Part shown: piece by piece, positions 16,165-23,856 of the stretch
Numbering within the stretch: the stretch's first letter is position 1
Layout of the letters: every line of letters begins with the position of its first letter
Assembly (NCBI RefSeq): GCF_023023025.1
Contig: NZ_CP095481.1
Coordinates: 7,143,001 to 7,207,000, forward strand
Direction: 5' to 3'
Length of the DNA stretch: 64,000 bases
Source of the DNA: Amycolatopsis sp. WQ 127309
Lineage (GTDB): Bacteria; Actinomycetota; Actinomycetes; Mycobacteriales; Pseudonocardiaceae
The notes under the pieces: model-generated
What the model was told of the DNA's origin: nothing
Database searches by the model: none
What the model saw: the letters and a program-made list of their open reading frames with translations, nothing else
Position numbers and translations under genes: made by a program

Positions 16165-17646
16165 TCAGCCGCAGTGTTCGAAATCGCTCGTGTACGACAC
16201 GCCGCCCGCCGTGCCGCCCCACTTGACGCACTTGTTCGCCGCCGCGGCCTTGACCGGGCCGGCGAAGTACGAGAACGCTCCCGAATCCGTCTGTCGCGCC
16301 GATCCCTGGACCTCCAGGAACGCCGACGTTGCCGTCGGTTTCCCGGCGGATGCGCTCTTCATCGTGCTCACGCAGTTCTGGCCGTTGGCCGCGTTGTACG
16401 ACAGGTACGCCGTGCCCGCGGTGCCGAGTGGCTGCGAGTCGATGACGGCGTAACCGCCGCCGCAGGCCGGGGCGCCCAGTGCCGCCTCGGTGATCGTCGC
16501 GTAGCGGATCGTGTCGTTCGCGTGCAGTTCCGGGCCCGCCTCGAACAGCACGCCGGCCGATGTCTGGGACAGCTGCACCATGTCCGAGTACGCCGCGTCC
16601 TGGCCCCAGACGAGCAGGCTCGCGTCCGTGCCCGTCCAGTTGCCGCCCTCGTCGAACGACGAGTGCACCCGCAGCTGCTTGCGGCGGTCGCACGTGGACG
16701 GTGCGGCGAACAGGATCCGGTCGTACCTGCCGCCGGTGTCGGTGGCGCTCATCCGGGCCGTCGAACCCTCGACGACCGGGGTGACGAGGTCGGTGGCGAA
16801 GGTGAACTTCGTGCTGAAGGTCGCGCCGCCGTCAGAGCTGATCGCGTAGGCGCGGTTGTGCGTGCCGTCGGCGACGCACTTGTCGTCGTTGTTCGCCTGG
16901 TTGCGCGCGGCCGCGTAGACCCGGCCGTCGGCCAGCTCGGTGACGCTGACCTCCTGCGGTTCCATCGCACTCGACGCCGGCTTGTCGGTGGCGCCGAGGT
17001 GCCAGGTGACGCCCTTGTCGTCGCTGTAGATCAGCGCGCCGATGGTCGAGTAGCTCATGCCCGCGACGAGCCGCCCGGCGTGCGCGCCGCGGGTGAGCAC
17101 GATCCCGTGCGACGGCCCGGTGGCCAGCCAGTTCGGCGCCGCCGGGAAGCCCAGCTCGGTGGTCAGCACCTTCGGCGCGCCCCACGTCTTCCCGTTGTCC
17201 TCGCTGATCGAGACGCGCGGGATCCGGCCGCAGGCGGGGTTGGTGTAGCACTGCATCGTCGAGAGCAGCACGACGCGGTTGCTGCCCGGGATGACGATCG
17301 GCGCCGGGTTCCCCTTCGTGTCGCCGTTGGCCTTGATGACGACCTGCAGCGCGCTCCACGTCTTGCCGCCGTCGGTCGAGCGCTTCATGACGAGGTCGAT
17401 GGCGCCGAGGTCATTGCAGACGCTCGCGCCGTCGTTGCGGCCTTCGGCGAACGCGAGCAGTGCGCCGTCGTTGGCCTTCACGACGGTGGGAATGCGGTAG
17501 CAGTCATGGCCTTCGGTGTTCTTGGCGAAGACCAGGGTGCTCGCCACGTCGGCCTGCGCGGTGCCGATGGCGGCCGGGACGGCGACAACGGCGGCGCACC
17601 CCAGCAGCCCGGCCAGCAGGCCTCGGGCGATACGGGTGAACTTCAC
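16165..17646 (-). CDS. Secreted sialidase with SapA-like C-terminal domain
   Basis: The 493-residue enzyme is an exo-alpha-sialidase (GH33 type) that releases sialic acid from glycoconjugates outside the cell. A Sec signal peptide ends near AQA-DV (residue 32). The arginine motif YRIP is at residues 50-53, and Asp boxes are STDGGKTW (90-97), SEDNGKTW (148-155) and SDDKGVTW (208-215). Residues 394-493 are not sialidase: CGGGYAVIDS, YLSYNAANGQNC and FAGPVKAAAANKCVKWGG resemble Streptomyces spore-associated protein A. The GTG at 17646 has AGGGAG upstream. Confidence 0.9.
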   Translation of the reverse strand: MKFTRIARGLLAGLLGCAAVVAVPAAIGTAQADVASTLVFAKNTEGHDCYRIPTVVKANDGALLAFAEGRNDGASVCNDLGAIDLVMKRSTDGGKTWSALQVVIKANGDTKGNPAPIVIPGSNRVVLLSTMQCYTNPACGRIPRVSISEDNGKTWGAPKVLTTELGFPAAPNWLATGPSHGIVLTRGAHAGRLVAGMSYSTIGALIYSDDKGVTWHLGATDKPASSAMEPQEVSVTELADGRVYAAARNQANNDDKCVADGTHNRAYAISSDGGATFSTKFTFATDLVTPVVEGSTARMSATDTGGRYDRILFAAPSTCDRRKQLRVHSSFDEGGNWTGTDASLLVWGQDAAYSDMVQLSQTSAGVLFEAGPELHANDTIRYATITEAALGAPACGGGYAVIDSQPLGTAGTAYLSYNAANGQNCVSTMKSASAGKPTATSAFLEVQGSARQTDSGAFSYFAGPVKAAAANKCVKWGGTAGGVSYTSDFEHCG

Positions 17647-17706
17647 GGTGGGGACTCCCTACGGATTCGTTCTACGTCCTACGTCTCCGCGACAGCGTCG
17701 ACCCGG

Positions 17707-17749
17707 CCCGTACAAGACCCGTACAACCCGGCGTATAACGACCTATACG
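17707..17749 (-). promoter_or_regulatory. Repeat-rich region upstream of the sialidase
   Basis: Two direct copies of CCCGTACAA (17707-17715 and 17718-17726), spaced 11 bp start to start, are followed by the inverted repeat CGTATA-N6-TATACG (17732-17749). They lie 61-103 bases upstream of the sialidase start. The palindrome has the look of a GntR-family operator. No such regulator is adjacent, so binding is an inference. Confidence 0.6.
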
Positions 17750-17766
17750 TGACCGGCAGGAAGACG

Positions 17767-18741
17767 TCAAGTGAACGCGGCCAGCGTGCCGAACCCGGTC
17801 GCGAACACGAGCAGCGTGGACAGGAGACCCAGCAGCAGCGCCCGGCCGCCGCCGCGCAGGAGCGGGCCGAGCCGGACGGCGCAGCCGAGGCCGAACAGCG
17901 CGCCCGCGAGCAGGAGCGTCGACGCGGTCTTCGCGACGTCGAGCGCGAACGCCGGGACCAGGCCGGTGCTGCGGACGGCGACCATCGCGAGGAACCCGAG
18001 GACGAACAGCGGCACGAGCGGCGCGTGGCCGCCGCGGCGGGTGCGTTCGGTGGCGCCGACGATCGCGACCATCGGGGCGAGCAGCACGACCCGGCTCAGC
18101 TTCACCACGATCGCGATCGTCACGGCGCCGGCGCCCGCCGGCCCGGCCGCGGCGACGACCTGGGCGACCTCGTGCACCGAGATCCCGGCCCAGCTGCCGG
18201 TGCGGACCGCGTCCAGGCCGATCCAGTGGGCGAGCAGCGGGAGCACGCCGAGGGCGATGCTGCCGTAGCAGGTGACAAGCGCGACGGCGGTCGCGACGTC
18301 GGAGTCCTCGCGGTCGACGACGCCCTCCATGGCGGCGATCGCCGACGCGCCGCAGATCGAGAACCCCGTCGCGACCAGCAGGGCGAGCCCGCGCGGCACG
18401 CGCACCAGCTTGCCGAGGCCGAGGGTGCCGAGGAAGGTGACCGCGACCGTCACCACCACGGCCGCGAGGGTGCCGGGGCCGAGGTTGAGCACCGTCGGCA
18501 GTGCGAGCTGCAGGCCGAGCAGGACGACGCCCGCGCGCAGCAGGCGCTTCGTGACGCGCGCGACGGCTTGGCGGTGCTCGTCGGCCGGCAGTGGCGTGCT
18601 CCCGACGGCGATGCCCAGCACGACGGCCACGGTGAGCGCGCCGGCCACCGGCCACGCCGAGCTCAGCGCGTACGCGGCGGCGACGCCCAGCCCGGTGATC
18701 ACGAGGCCGGGCAGGAGCGGTTTCGCCGTCGTGAGTGCCAT
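17767..18741 (-). CDS. YeiH/UPF0324 family membrane protein (putative sulfate exporter)
   Basis: This 324-residue protein has about ten hydrophobic segments and the family motif FSICGASAIAAMEGVV near residue 130, with GISVHEVAQVVAAA near residue 190. These are hallmarks of the YeiH family, annotated as putative sulfate exporters, though transport has been shown for few members. The ATG at 18741 starts the family-like sequence. The gene is divergent from a LysR regulator, the standard arrangement for yeiH, across 70 bases that contain a perfect inverted repeat. Confidence 0.88.
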   Translation of the reverse strand: MALTTAKPLLPGLVITGLGVAAAYALSSAWPVAGALTVAVVLGIAVGSTPLPADEHRQAVARVTKRLLRAGVVLLGLQLALPTVLNLGPGTLAAVVVTVAVTFLGTLGLGKLVRVPRGLALLVATGFSICGASAIAAMEGVVDREDSDVATAVALVTCYGSIALGVLPLLAHWIGLDAVRTGSWAGISVHEVAQVVAAAGPAGAGAVTIAIVVKLSRVVLLAPMVAIVGATERTRRGGHAPLVPLFVLGFLAMVAVRSTGLVPAFALDVAKTASTLLLAGALFGLGCAVRLGPLLRGGGRALLLGLLSTLLVFATGFGTLAAFT

Positions 18742-18794
18742 GTACCCAGCGTCGCCCGGTCGTGGTCGTCGCGGTAGCCGTCCGTGACGACGTA

Positions 18795-18817
18795 GGTCAT
18801 AGACTGGGGCTATGACC
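18795..18817. promoter_or_regulatory. LysR-type inverted repeat overlapping the regulator start
   Basis: GGTCATAG (18795-18802) and CTATGACC (18810-18817) form perfect 8-bp arms around a 7-bp spacer. The inner ATAG-N7-CTAT fits a LysR box. The right arm covers the ATG of the LysR gene at 18812, so binding there should also block its own expression. Confidence 0.75.
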
Positions 18818-19711
18818 GGACCGGATCTGGACTCGCTGCGCCTGCTGGTGCTCGTCGACGACCTCGGCAGCATCGGCCAGGCGGCCACGGCACTGGGCAT
18901 CGCGCAACCCTCGGCCAGCAAACGGCTGTCCACTTTGGAGCGTCAGCTGGGACTGTCCCTCGTGGACCGGACGCGGCGTGGTTCGGCGCTGACGCCGGAC
19001 GGCCGGGTCATCGCGGGCTGGGCCCACCGCGTGCTGGCCGAAGTGGACGGGCTGCGGACCGGCGCGGCGGCGCTGCGCACCCAGCGCGGCGCGAAACTGC
19101 GCGTCGCGGCGAGCATGACGCTGGCCGAGCACTTCGTGCCCGCGTGGATCGGCGAGGTCAAACGGACCGAGCCGGACACCGACGTCGGGCTCGAGGTGGT
19201 CAACTCCGAGCACGTCGCGGACCTGGTCACGCACGGGCGGGTGGACCTCGGGTTCGTCGAGTCGCCGGGACCGTGGCCGGGCCTGAGCACGCGCCGGGTC
19301 GCGACGGACCGGCTCGTGGTCGTCGTCCCGCCCGGGCACCGCTGGGCGCGACGACGTCGTCCGCTCACCGCCGCGGAGCTGGCCGCGACGCCGCTGGTGG
19401 TGCGCGAACCCGGGTCCGGCACCCGCGAGACCGTCGAGGCGGCACTGCGCCGAGCGGGCGCCGGGCCGGTGAAACCGTTGCTGGAGCTGGGATCGGCGTC
19501 GGCGGTGCGCAACGCCGTGATCTCCGGGGCGGGTCCCGCGGTGATCAGCGACCTCGACGTCGTGCGCGAGGTGGCCGGGCGCCGGCTGGTGCCGGTGGCG
19601 GTGGACGGCGTCGACCTCGGGCGGGTGTTGCGGGCGGTGTGGCCGGCGGGGCGGCGGCTGGCCGGGCCGGCCGCGGACCTGCTGGCGCTGGCCGTCAGGC
19701 CCCGGGCGTGA
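18812..19711 (+). CDS. LysR-family regulator
   Basis: The 299-residue protein has an N-terminal helix-turn-helix IGQAATALGIAQPSASKRLSTLERQLG (about residues 20-46) and a periplasmic-binding-like effector domain from about residue 92, with REPGSGTRETVEAALRRAG near 197. It is divergent from the YeiH-type gene and presumably controls it, as the regulator YeiE does elsewhere. The start is the ATG at 18812, inside the operator-like palindrome. Its 3' end overlaps the convergent LysR gene by 17 bases. Confidence 0.9.
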   Translation: MTGPDLDSLRLLVLVDDLGSIGQAATALGIAQPSASKRLSTLERQLGLSLVDRTRRGSALTPDGRVIAGWAHRVLAEVDGLRTGAAALRTQRGAKLRVAASMTLAEHFVPAWIGEVKRTEPDTDVGLEVVNSEHVADLVTHGRVDLGFVESPGPWPGLSTRRVATDRLVVVVPPGHRWARRRRPLTAAELAATPLVVREPGSGTRETVEAALRRAGAGPVKPLLELGSASAVRNAVISGAGPAVISDLDVVREVAGRRLVPVAVDGVDLGRVLRAVWPAGRRLAGPAADLLALAVRPRA

Positions 19712-20570
19712 GGTGTGCTTCGAGGGTTTCGCAGGTGTCGGCGAGCAGCCGGGTGCGGTCGCCTGCACGGGTCGCCAGCACGACGTGGCACGGCTCGACC
19801 CCCGTCATCGGCACGGTGGTGACGTCGGGCCGGAGCCGGCTGCGCCGGACGGCTGCCGGGGCGATCGCCACCAGCTGGCCGGCCGCGATCAGTTCGTACT
19901 TCTCCTCGTAGCTCTCGAGGAGCGGGCCGTCCGGCGCGGGGCGGCCGTCGGGTCGCGGGTCGACGCGCCAGAACGCGTTCCAGGCCGGGTCGGCCAGCCG
20001 GGGGAGCGGCTCGTCGGTGATGTCGGCGAGGGTGACCGACGCGCGGCCGGCGAGGCGGTGGTCGGCGGCGACCACCAGCACGCGTTCCTCGTCGTAGAGC
20101 GGCGTGACGTCGAGGCCCCCGGCCGGCAGCGGCAGGCGGGTGACCGCGACGTCGATGCGGTGCTCCAGCAGCGCGGCGGCCGTCTCGTTCCAGCCGAGGT
20201 GGCGCGTCACGAACTCGGCGTCCGGGTGGCGGCGGCGCAGGTCCCGCACGGCCGGGGTGACGAACAGGTTCGTCAGGTAGCCGATGGTGAGCCGGCCGGG
20301 CGTGGCCGCGGCGCGGGTGCTCGCCGCCGCCTGCGCGGCCGACCGCAGCAGCGCCTCGGCGCGGGGCAGGAAGACCTCGCCGGCCTCGGTGAGCCGGCTG
20401 CCCTGCGGCGTGCGGTCCAGCAGGCGCGCGCCGAGCTGCCCTTCGAGGCGGCGGATCTGCCGGCTCAGCGACGGCTGCGTCGTGTGCAGCGCGGCCGCGG
20501 CCCGGCCGAAGTGCCGGTGTTCGGCGACGGCGGTGAAGTACCGCACCAGCCGCAGGTCGAGGTCGGTCAT
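19695..20570 (-). CDS. LysR-family regulator
   Basis: The 291-residue regulator has the motif HFGRAAAALHTTQPSLSRQIRRLEGQLG at its N-terminus and an effector-binding domain with LTIGYLTNLFVTPAVRDLRRRHP near residue 92. It starts at the ATG at 20570 and is divergent from the epimerase gene at 20701, its likely target. The 130-base intergenic space contains a GCCTGAGGC palindromic core at 20603-20611 flanked by AT steps, a possible LysR site. The inducer is unknown. Confidence 0.9.
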   Translation of the reverse strand: MTDLDLRLVRYFTAVAEHRHFGRAAAALHTTQPSLSRQIRRLEGQLGARLLDRTPQGSRLTEAGEVFLPRAEALLRSAAQAAASTRAAATPGRLTIGYLTNLFVTPAVRDLRRRHPDAEFVTRHLGWNETAAALLEHRIDVAVTRLPLPAGGLDVTPLYDEERVLVVAADHRLAGRASVTLADITDEPLPRLADPAWNAFWRVDPRPDGRPAPDGPLLESYEEKYELIAAGQLVAIAPAAVRRSRLRPDVTTVPMTGVEPCHVVLATRAGDRTRLLADTCETLEAHLTPGA

Positions 20571-20700
20571 GCCCCCAGTGTAGGCCGCTGAGCTGTGGTG
20601 ATGCCTGAGGCGTATGGCTCGATGAAGGACAGGCGTTGGACGTTTTCGCTGCGCCGGCCGAACCATGGAAGCACAGTTGGTCCAGTACGAGGAGCTTGAA

Positions 20701-21579
20701 ATGCGTGTGTTCGTCACCGGTGCGACGGGGTTCGTCGGGAGCGCGGTCGTCCGCGAACTGCTCGACGCGGGGCACGAGGTCGTGGGCCTCGCCCGCTCGA
20801 CGGAGAAGGCCGCGGCCCTCGCGGCCGCCGGCGCTTCGGTCCGCCACGGCGTCCTGGAGGACCTCGACGGTCTCCGCGAGGCGGCCGCCGCGTCGGACGC
20901 CGTCATCCACACCGCCTACGTCCACGACAACTTCGCCGACCTCACGGCCGCCGCCGCGACGGACGCGGCCGCCATCGCCGCCCTCGGCGCGGCCCTCGAA
21001 GGGACCGGGAAACCGCTGGTCGTCACGGCGGCGACCGGCCCGGTGGCGCCCGGCCGGCTCGCCACGGAGGACGACGTCGCCGACCCGGCGTTCCCGCGCG
21101 CCGGGTCCGAGGCCGCGGCGCTCGGGTTCGCCGAGCGCGGGGTGCGCGCGTCTGTGCTGCGGCTGCCGCAGTCGGTGCACGCCGAAGGGGACCGTCACGG
21201 GTTCGTGCCGGCGCTGATCCGGCTGGCGCGGGAGAAGGGCGTCTCCGCGTACCCGGGCGACGGTTCCGGCCGGTGGGCCGCGGTGCACCGGCTCGACGCG
21301 GCGCGGGCGTACCGGCTGGCCGTCGAGACGGGGCAGTCGGGCGTCCGGCTGCACGCCGTCGGCGACGAGGGGGTGCCGTTGCGGGTCGTCGCCGAGCGGA
21401 TCGGGCGTGGGCTGGACCTGCCGGTGGCGTCGGCGGACGCGTCGCACTTCGGCTGGCTCGCGACGTTCGCCGGCGAGGACTCGCCGGCGTCGGGCGTCCT
21501 GACGCAGAAGCGGCTCGGCTGGGTCCCGGAGCACCAGGGCCTGGTCGCGGACCTGGAAGCCGGGCACTACTTCGAGTGA
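20701..21579 (+). CDS. NAD(P)-binding epimerase/reductase (extended SDR)
   Basis: This 292-residue protein starts with the Rossmann motif [25 protein letters not shown], an extended short-chain dehydrogenase pattern. The classical YxxxK active site is not evident; the corresponding region is altered ([21 protein letters not shown]), so it may be an atypical reductase. Related proteins are often annotated NAD-dependent epimerase or 3-beta-hydroxysteroid dehydrogenase. The ATG at 20701 has GAGGAG upstream and is preferred to 20665. The divergent LysR gene probably regulates it. Confidence 0.85.
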   Translation: MRVFVTGATGFVGSAVVRELLDAGHEVVGLARSTEKAAALAAAGASVRHGVLEDLDGLREAAAASDAVIHTAYVHDNFADLTAAAATDAAAIAALGAALEGTGKPLVVTAATGPVAPGRLATEDDVADPAFPRAGSEAAALGFAERGVRASVLRLPQSVHAEGDRHGFVPALIRLAREKGVSAYPGDGSGRWAAVHRLDAARAYRLAVETGQSGVRLHAVGDEGVPLRVVAERIGRGLDLPVASADASHFGWLATFAGEDSPASGVLTQKRLGWVPEHQGLVADLEAGHYFE

Positions 21580-21609
21580 GCTGACCTGGTGGGTTGCCGC
21601 CGATCCAAC

Positions 21610-21643
21610 GGCGATATATCGTGTGAATGTCGGCGATACGATG
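21610..21643. promoter_or_regulatory. Probable PadR operator
   Basis: GGCGATA occurs twice, at 21610-21616 and 21632-21638, exactly 22 bp apart (two helical turns). The first copy is part of the perfect palindrome CGATATATCG (21612-21621) and the second leads into CGATACGAT. The pair ends 17 bases before the PadR start, consistent with autorepression. Confidence 0.65.
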
Positions 21644-21660
21644 AGCCTGAGGAGGCGACC

Positions 21661-22629
21661 ATGGTGATGAACGCGGGAGCGGGACGGATGTTCGGCGGCT
21701 TCGGAGGCGACCCCTTCGGTGGTCACGGGCCGGCCGGGCACCGCGGCCACCCGGACCACGGACTTTCGGGGCGCCACGAGCACCCGGACCACGGTCGCGG
21801 GATGCCGGGGCACGGGCGCCCGGGGCACCATGGGCGCCCCGACCTCGGCGACGGGCCACCGGGGCTGCCGGACCATGGTCGCGGGGTGCCGGGGCACCCG
21901 GATCACGAGGAGTGGGACGGCCACGGTATGCCGGGGCACGAGGACTGGGTCGGCGGCCCCGACCTGGCGCGCGGCGGGCCGCCGGGAGGCTTTCCGCCGC
22001 ACCCGCCCCACCCGCCGCAGCCGCCGGGAGTGCCCGGTGGTCCCGGTGGCTTCCCCGGTTTTCCCGGGTTCCCGGGCGGCCCGGGGTCGTTCGGTGGTCC
22101 GGGGGGCTGGGGTGGTGGCGCCTTCCAGCGGGTGCGGGACTTCCGCGGCGGTGGGCGGCCGGCGGCGCGGCCGGTGCGTCCGGCCGTGCTCGCGCTGCTG
22201 GCCGAGGAGCCGCGGCACGGTTACCAGCTGATGCAGGAGATCCGCCGCCGCACGCACGACCGGTGGCGGCCCAGCCCCGGCTCGGTGTACCCGATCCTGC
22301 AGCAGCTGGAGGACGAGGGCTTGGTCCGCACGTCCGACTCGGGCGGCCGCCGCGTCGCCGAGCTGACCGACGCGGGCCGGGAGCACGTCGCGGGCCGTGA
22401 GGAGGAGTTCGCCGAGCTGTGGGCCGACGGCGCCCCCGAGGACGAGCCGGGCGCCGACCGCTTCGCCGCCCTGTGGAACGCGCTGGGCGAACTTTCCGGC
22501 GCGGCCGCCCAGGTCGGCTACAGCGGCAACGAAGCCCAGGTGGCCGAGGTGAAGAAGATCCTCGCCGACGCGCGCCGCCGGGTCTACGCGGTGCTCGCCG
22601 ACGCCGGCCTGGAGGACGAGGAAGACTGA
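21661..22629 (+). CDS. PadR-family regulator with long His/Gly/Pro-rich N-terminus
   Basis: Of 322 residues, roughly the first 165 are low-complexity and rich in His, Gly, Pro and Asp, with recurring units such as GHPDHG, GRGMPGHGRPGHHGRPD and PPHPPHPPQPPG. The PadR winged helix starts near residue 168 (RPAVLALLAEEPRHGYQLMQEIR, then GSVYPILQQLEDEGLV), followed by a short dimerisation helix and an acidic tail LEDEED. PadR proteins are usually 110-190 residues. The His-rich part could bind metal ions, but this is an inference. GAGGAGG precedes the ATG at 21661. Confidence 0.88.
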   Translation: MVMNAGAGRMFGGFGGDPFGGHGPAGHRGHPDHGLSGRHEHPDHGRGMPGHGRPGHHGRPDLGDGPPGLPDHGRGVPGHPDHEEWDGHGMPGHEDWVGGPDLARGGPPGGFPPHPPHPPQPPGVPGGPGGFPGFPGFPGGPGSFGGPGGWGGGAFQRVRDFRGGGRPAARPVRPAVLALLAEEPRHGYQLMQEIRRRTHDRWRPSPGSVYPILQQLEDEGLVRTSDSGGRRVAELTDAGREHVAGREEEFAELWADGAPEDEPGADRFAALWNALGELSGAAAQVGYSGNEAQVAEVKKILADARRRVYAVLADAGLEDEED

Positions 22630-22640
22630 CCCGCCGAAAG

Positions 22641-22691
22641 CCGTGAGGGGCACCTTCAGGGACGTACAAGCCCCGAGGGTGCCCCTCACGG
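22641..22691. repeat. Hairpin repeat, copy 1
   Basis: Perfect 14-bp arms CCGTGAGGGGCACC (22641-22654) and GGTGCCCCTCACGG (22678-22691) enclose a 23-base loop that begins TTCAGGGACGTACAAG. It lies 12 bases after the PadR stop and may act as a terminator. A second copy starts exactly 70 bp further on. Confidence 0.85.
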
Positions 22692-22710
22692 CGGCCGGGG
22701 TCCTCGAATG

Positions 22711-22761
22711 TCCTGAAGGGCACCCTCAGGGACGTACAAGCCCTGGGGGTGCCCTTCACGG
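22711..22761. repeat. Hairpin repeat, copy 2
   Basis: This 51-bp unit matches copy 1 in layout and shares CAGGGACGTACAAGCC in the loop. Its arms are TGAAGGGCACCC (22714-22725) and GGGTGCCCTTCA (22747-22758). Arm sequences differ between the copies but each still pairs with its partner, so structure rather than sequence is kept. Both lie between the PadR and methyltransferase genes. Confidence 0.85.
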
Positions 22762-22817
22762 CGTCCGGGGCGACCGTCCACATCGGACAATGCGCCGGGC
22801 GGGTAAGGTCGGACCGT

Positions 22818-23855
22818 ATGGAGGAACGGGACTTCGCGGCGCACCTGACCGCGACCATGACCGGCGGCGCGCTCACCATGCTCATCGGGCTCGGGCACCG
22901 GACCGGGCTGTTCGAAGCCGCCGCTCGCGGGCCCGCGACCAGCGCGGGGCTCGCCGAACGGGCCGGGCTGCAGGAGCGGTACGTCCGCGAGTGGCTGGGC
23001 GCGATGGTCACCGGCGGGATCTTCACCTTCGACGCGGGGGAGTACGCCTTCCCGCCCGAGCACGCGAAGTTCCTGCTCGGCGATACGTCGTCGAACCTCA
23101 TGCCGTCGCTGCTGACGCTCACCGCGTTCACCGGCATCCTGCCCGAACTCGAGCGCAGCTTCGCCGAGGGCGGTGGCGTGCCGCGCTCGGCGTACGGGCC
23201 CTACCTCGAGACGCTCGGTGCGAAGACCGGCGACAGCTGGAAGCACATCTACCGCGAGCACCTGGTCGACGGCTTCTTCGGCGCCGTCCCGGGTCTGACG
23301 GACAAGCTGACCGCGGGCGCACGGGTGCTCGACCTCGGCTGTGGCACCGGGAACGCGATCGCCGTCGCCGCCCGGGCGTTCCCCGCCTCGCGGTTCACCG
23401 GGCTCGACATCAACCCCGGCGTCGTCGCGCAGGCGGACGAGACCAACGCCGGCCTGGCCAACGCCGAGTTCGCCGTCGGGGACGCCGCCGAGCTGACGGC
23501 CGATCCGCCGTACGACCTGATCACCGCCTTCGACGCGATCCACGACCAGGACCGGCCGGACGTCGTGCTGCGGCGGATCCGGGGCGCGCTCGCGCCGGAC
23601 GGGCTGTTCTTCATGGTGGACACGTTCTTCTCCAGCGATGTGGCGAAGAACGTCGGCAACCCGCTCGCCGCGCTCTGCTACTCGATCAGCCTGATGTACT
23701 GCACCACGACGTCGCTCGCGGAGGGCGGGGCCGCGCTGGGTGCCATGTGGGGCACCGAAACGGCCCGGGACATGCTCGCGGACGCGGGGTTCCGGCACGT
23801 CGACGTGCTCGGGTCCCCGCGTCCGCAGAACTGCATCTACGTCTGCCGCGCGTGA
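22818..23855 (+). CDS. SAM-dependent methyltransferase with N-terminal winged helix
   Basis: The 345-residue protein has an N-terminal winged-helix-like domain (TSAGLAERAGLQERYVREWLGAM near residues 47-69) and a class I methyltransferase core with motif I VLDLGCGTGNAIAVAA near residue 171 and DLITAFDAIHDQ near residue 235. This two-domain layout is like mycobacterial Rv2258c-type enzymes. The substrate is unknown. The ATG at 22818 is chosen because the family sequence starts there. It converges on the carboxypeptidase gene with one base between stops. Confidence 0.87.
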   Translation: MEERDFAAHLTATMTGGALTMLIGLGHRTGLFEAAARGPATSAGLAERAGLQERYVREWLGAMVTGGIFTFDAGEYAFPPEHAKFLLGDTSSNLMPSLLTLTAFTGILPELERSFAEGGGVPRSAYGPYLETLGAKTGDSWKHIYREHLVDGFFGAVPGLTDKLTAGARVLDLGCGTGNAIAVAARAFPASRFTGLDINPGVVAQADETNAGLANAEFAVGDAAELTADPPYDLITAFDAIHDQDRPDVVLRRIRGALAPDGLFFMVDTFFSSDVAKNVGNPLAALCYSISLMYCTTTSLAEGGAALGAMWGTETARDMLADAGFRHVDVLGSPRPQNCIYVCRA

Positions 23856-23856
23856 A

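Noticed and set aside
20603..20611. GCCTGAGGC as a firm LysR operator before the epimerase gene
   Set aside because: The palindrome is short and its flanks are asymmetric; it is kept only as a note in the LysR entry.
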